Below are positions 5,451-5,652 of a stretch of 5,652 bases of DNA, in pieces. Source of the stretch: Sphingopyxis sp. (GTDB lineage Bacteria > Pseudomonadota > Alphaproteobacteria > Sphingomonadales > Sphingomonadaceae); NCBI GenBank assembly GCA_012035435.1, contig JAAUPH010000180.1, positions 1 to 5,652 of the forward strand. Direction: 5' to 3'. The stretch's first letter is position 1, and every line of letters starts with the position of its first letter. The notes beneath the pieces are model-generated. The model had not been told where the DNA came from. It saw nothing but the letters and a program-made list of their open reading frames with translations, and ran no database searches. A program made the translations under genes and the position numbers.

Positions 5451-5652
5451 AGTCCATTCCAGCCAGGTCGAACTCGCCGAAATGCGTTAAAATTTGGGCA
5501 AATTTGTATACACTGACGGCATAGTCGCGCTGCAACTGCTCGGAGTGCGGGTTGGCCTTTGCCAAGCGCTCGCTGATCTCCAAGCGGAGCGCGTATCGGG
5601 CGCGGGCCTGCTCCAACTGGCCCAAACTTTTTTCCAAATCCGCCAATTTTTC
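5440..5652 (-). CDS. Tetratricopeptide-repeat protein, internal fragment
   Basis: The minus-strand frame enters from beyond 5652 and reads EKLADLEKSLGQLEQARARY, then ALRLEISERLAKANPHSEQL and QRDYAVSVYKFAQILTHFGE. This is the helix-turn-helix pattern of a TPR unit (small and large hydrophobics, A.ARY, ERLAKANP), close to the repeats in large bacterial TPR proteins that alternate 'SLGQLEQAR' and 'QRDL.VSL.K' segments. Such repeats form protein-binding superhelices. The start lies outside the window, and the C-terminal side is lost at the join near 5440. The codons from about 5440 down to the stop at 5311 are antisense to the Pro/Thr-rich region and are probably not part of the protein. A link to the sphingomonad core is unlikely. 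Confidence 0.6.

Noticed and set aside
1..5652. Defence island, prophage or mobile element
   Set aside because: No transposase, integrase, phage structural gene, toxin-antitoxin pair, nuclease-helicase gene or attachment site is visible on either strand.

Overview
The middle of the window (about 455 to 5110) reads as one stretch of a high-GC alphaproteobacterial chromosome, most likely a sphingomonad (Sphingopyxis, Sphingomonas or a relative). This rests on the end of acpS overlapping lepB by ATGA, the style of the FKBP isomerase with its Met/Gln-rich tail, the RcnB-like envelope protein, and the palindromic repeat type. I recognised these from memory; no database search was made.

Layout of the core: the last ~41 codons of acpS (holo-ACP synthase), then lepB (signal peptidase I), then an imperfect ~90-nt palindrome, then an AI-2E/PerM-type membrane protein, all on +. 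This block converges, with only 3 nt between stop codons, on a minus-strand group. In transcription order that group is an RcnB-like envelope protein with its own strong terminator, a secreted metal-dependent amidohydrolase, and a membrane-anchored FKBP-type prolyl isomerase. The FKBP gene carries an apparent one-base frameshift in a short C run (2983-2985), which is either a sequencing error or a real lesion. Most of the core products work in or across the inner membrane and periplasm: export processing, proline isomerisation, peptide or amide hydrolysis, and an envelope stress or metal-type protein.

Both flanks look foreign to this core. From 1 to ~455 there is an internal piece of a molybdopterin-binding subunit of the xanthine dehydrogenase/aldehyde oxidase family on -, and it meets acpS head to head with both genes lacking their N-termini. 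From ~5105 to ~5440 there is a + strand piece with a beta-propeller-type repeat, a carboxypeptidase-regulatory-like segment and a Pro/Thr-rich low-complexity tail, as seen in Chloroflexi and other environmental lineages. From ~5440 to the end there is a TPR segment on -. Three abrupt joins with no complete gene on the outer side of any of them are best explained by chimeric assembly or library joining, not by a mobile element. I see no transposase, integrase, terminal inverted repeat, target duplication, CRISPR, tRNA or rRNA.

I do not find a convincing new biological system. The points most worth a second look are the three joins, the FKBP frameshift and the 12-residue Asp/Arg/Asn repeats in the RcnB-like protein.
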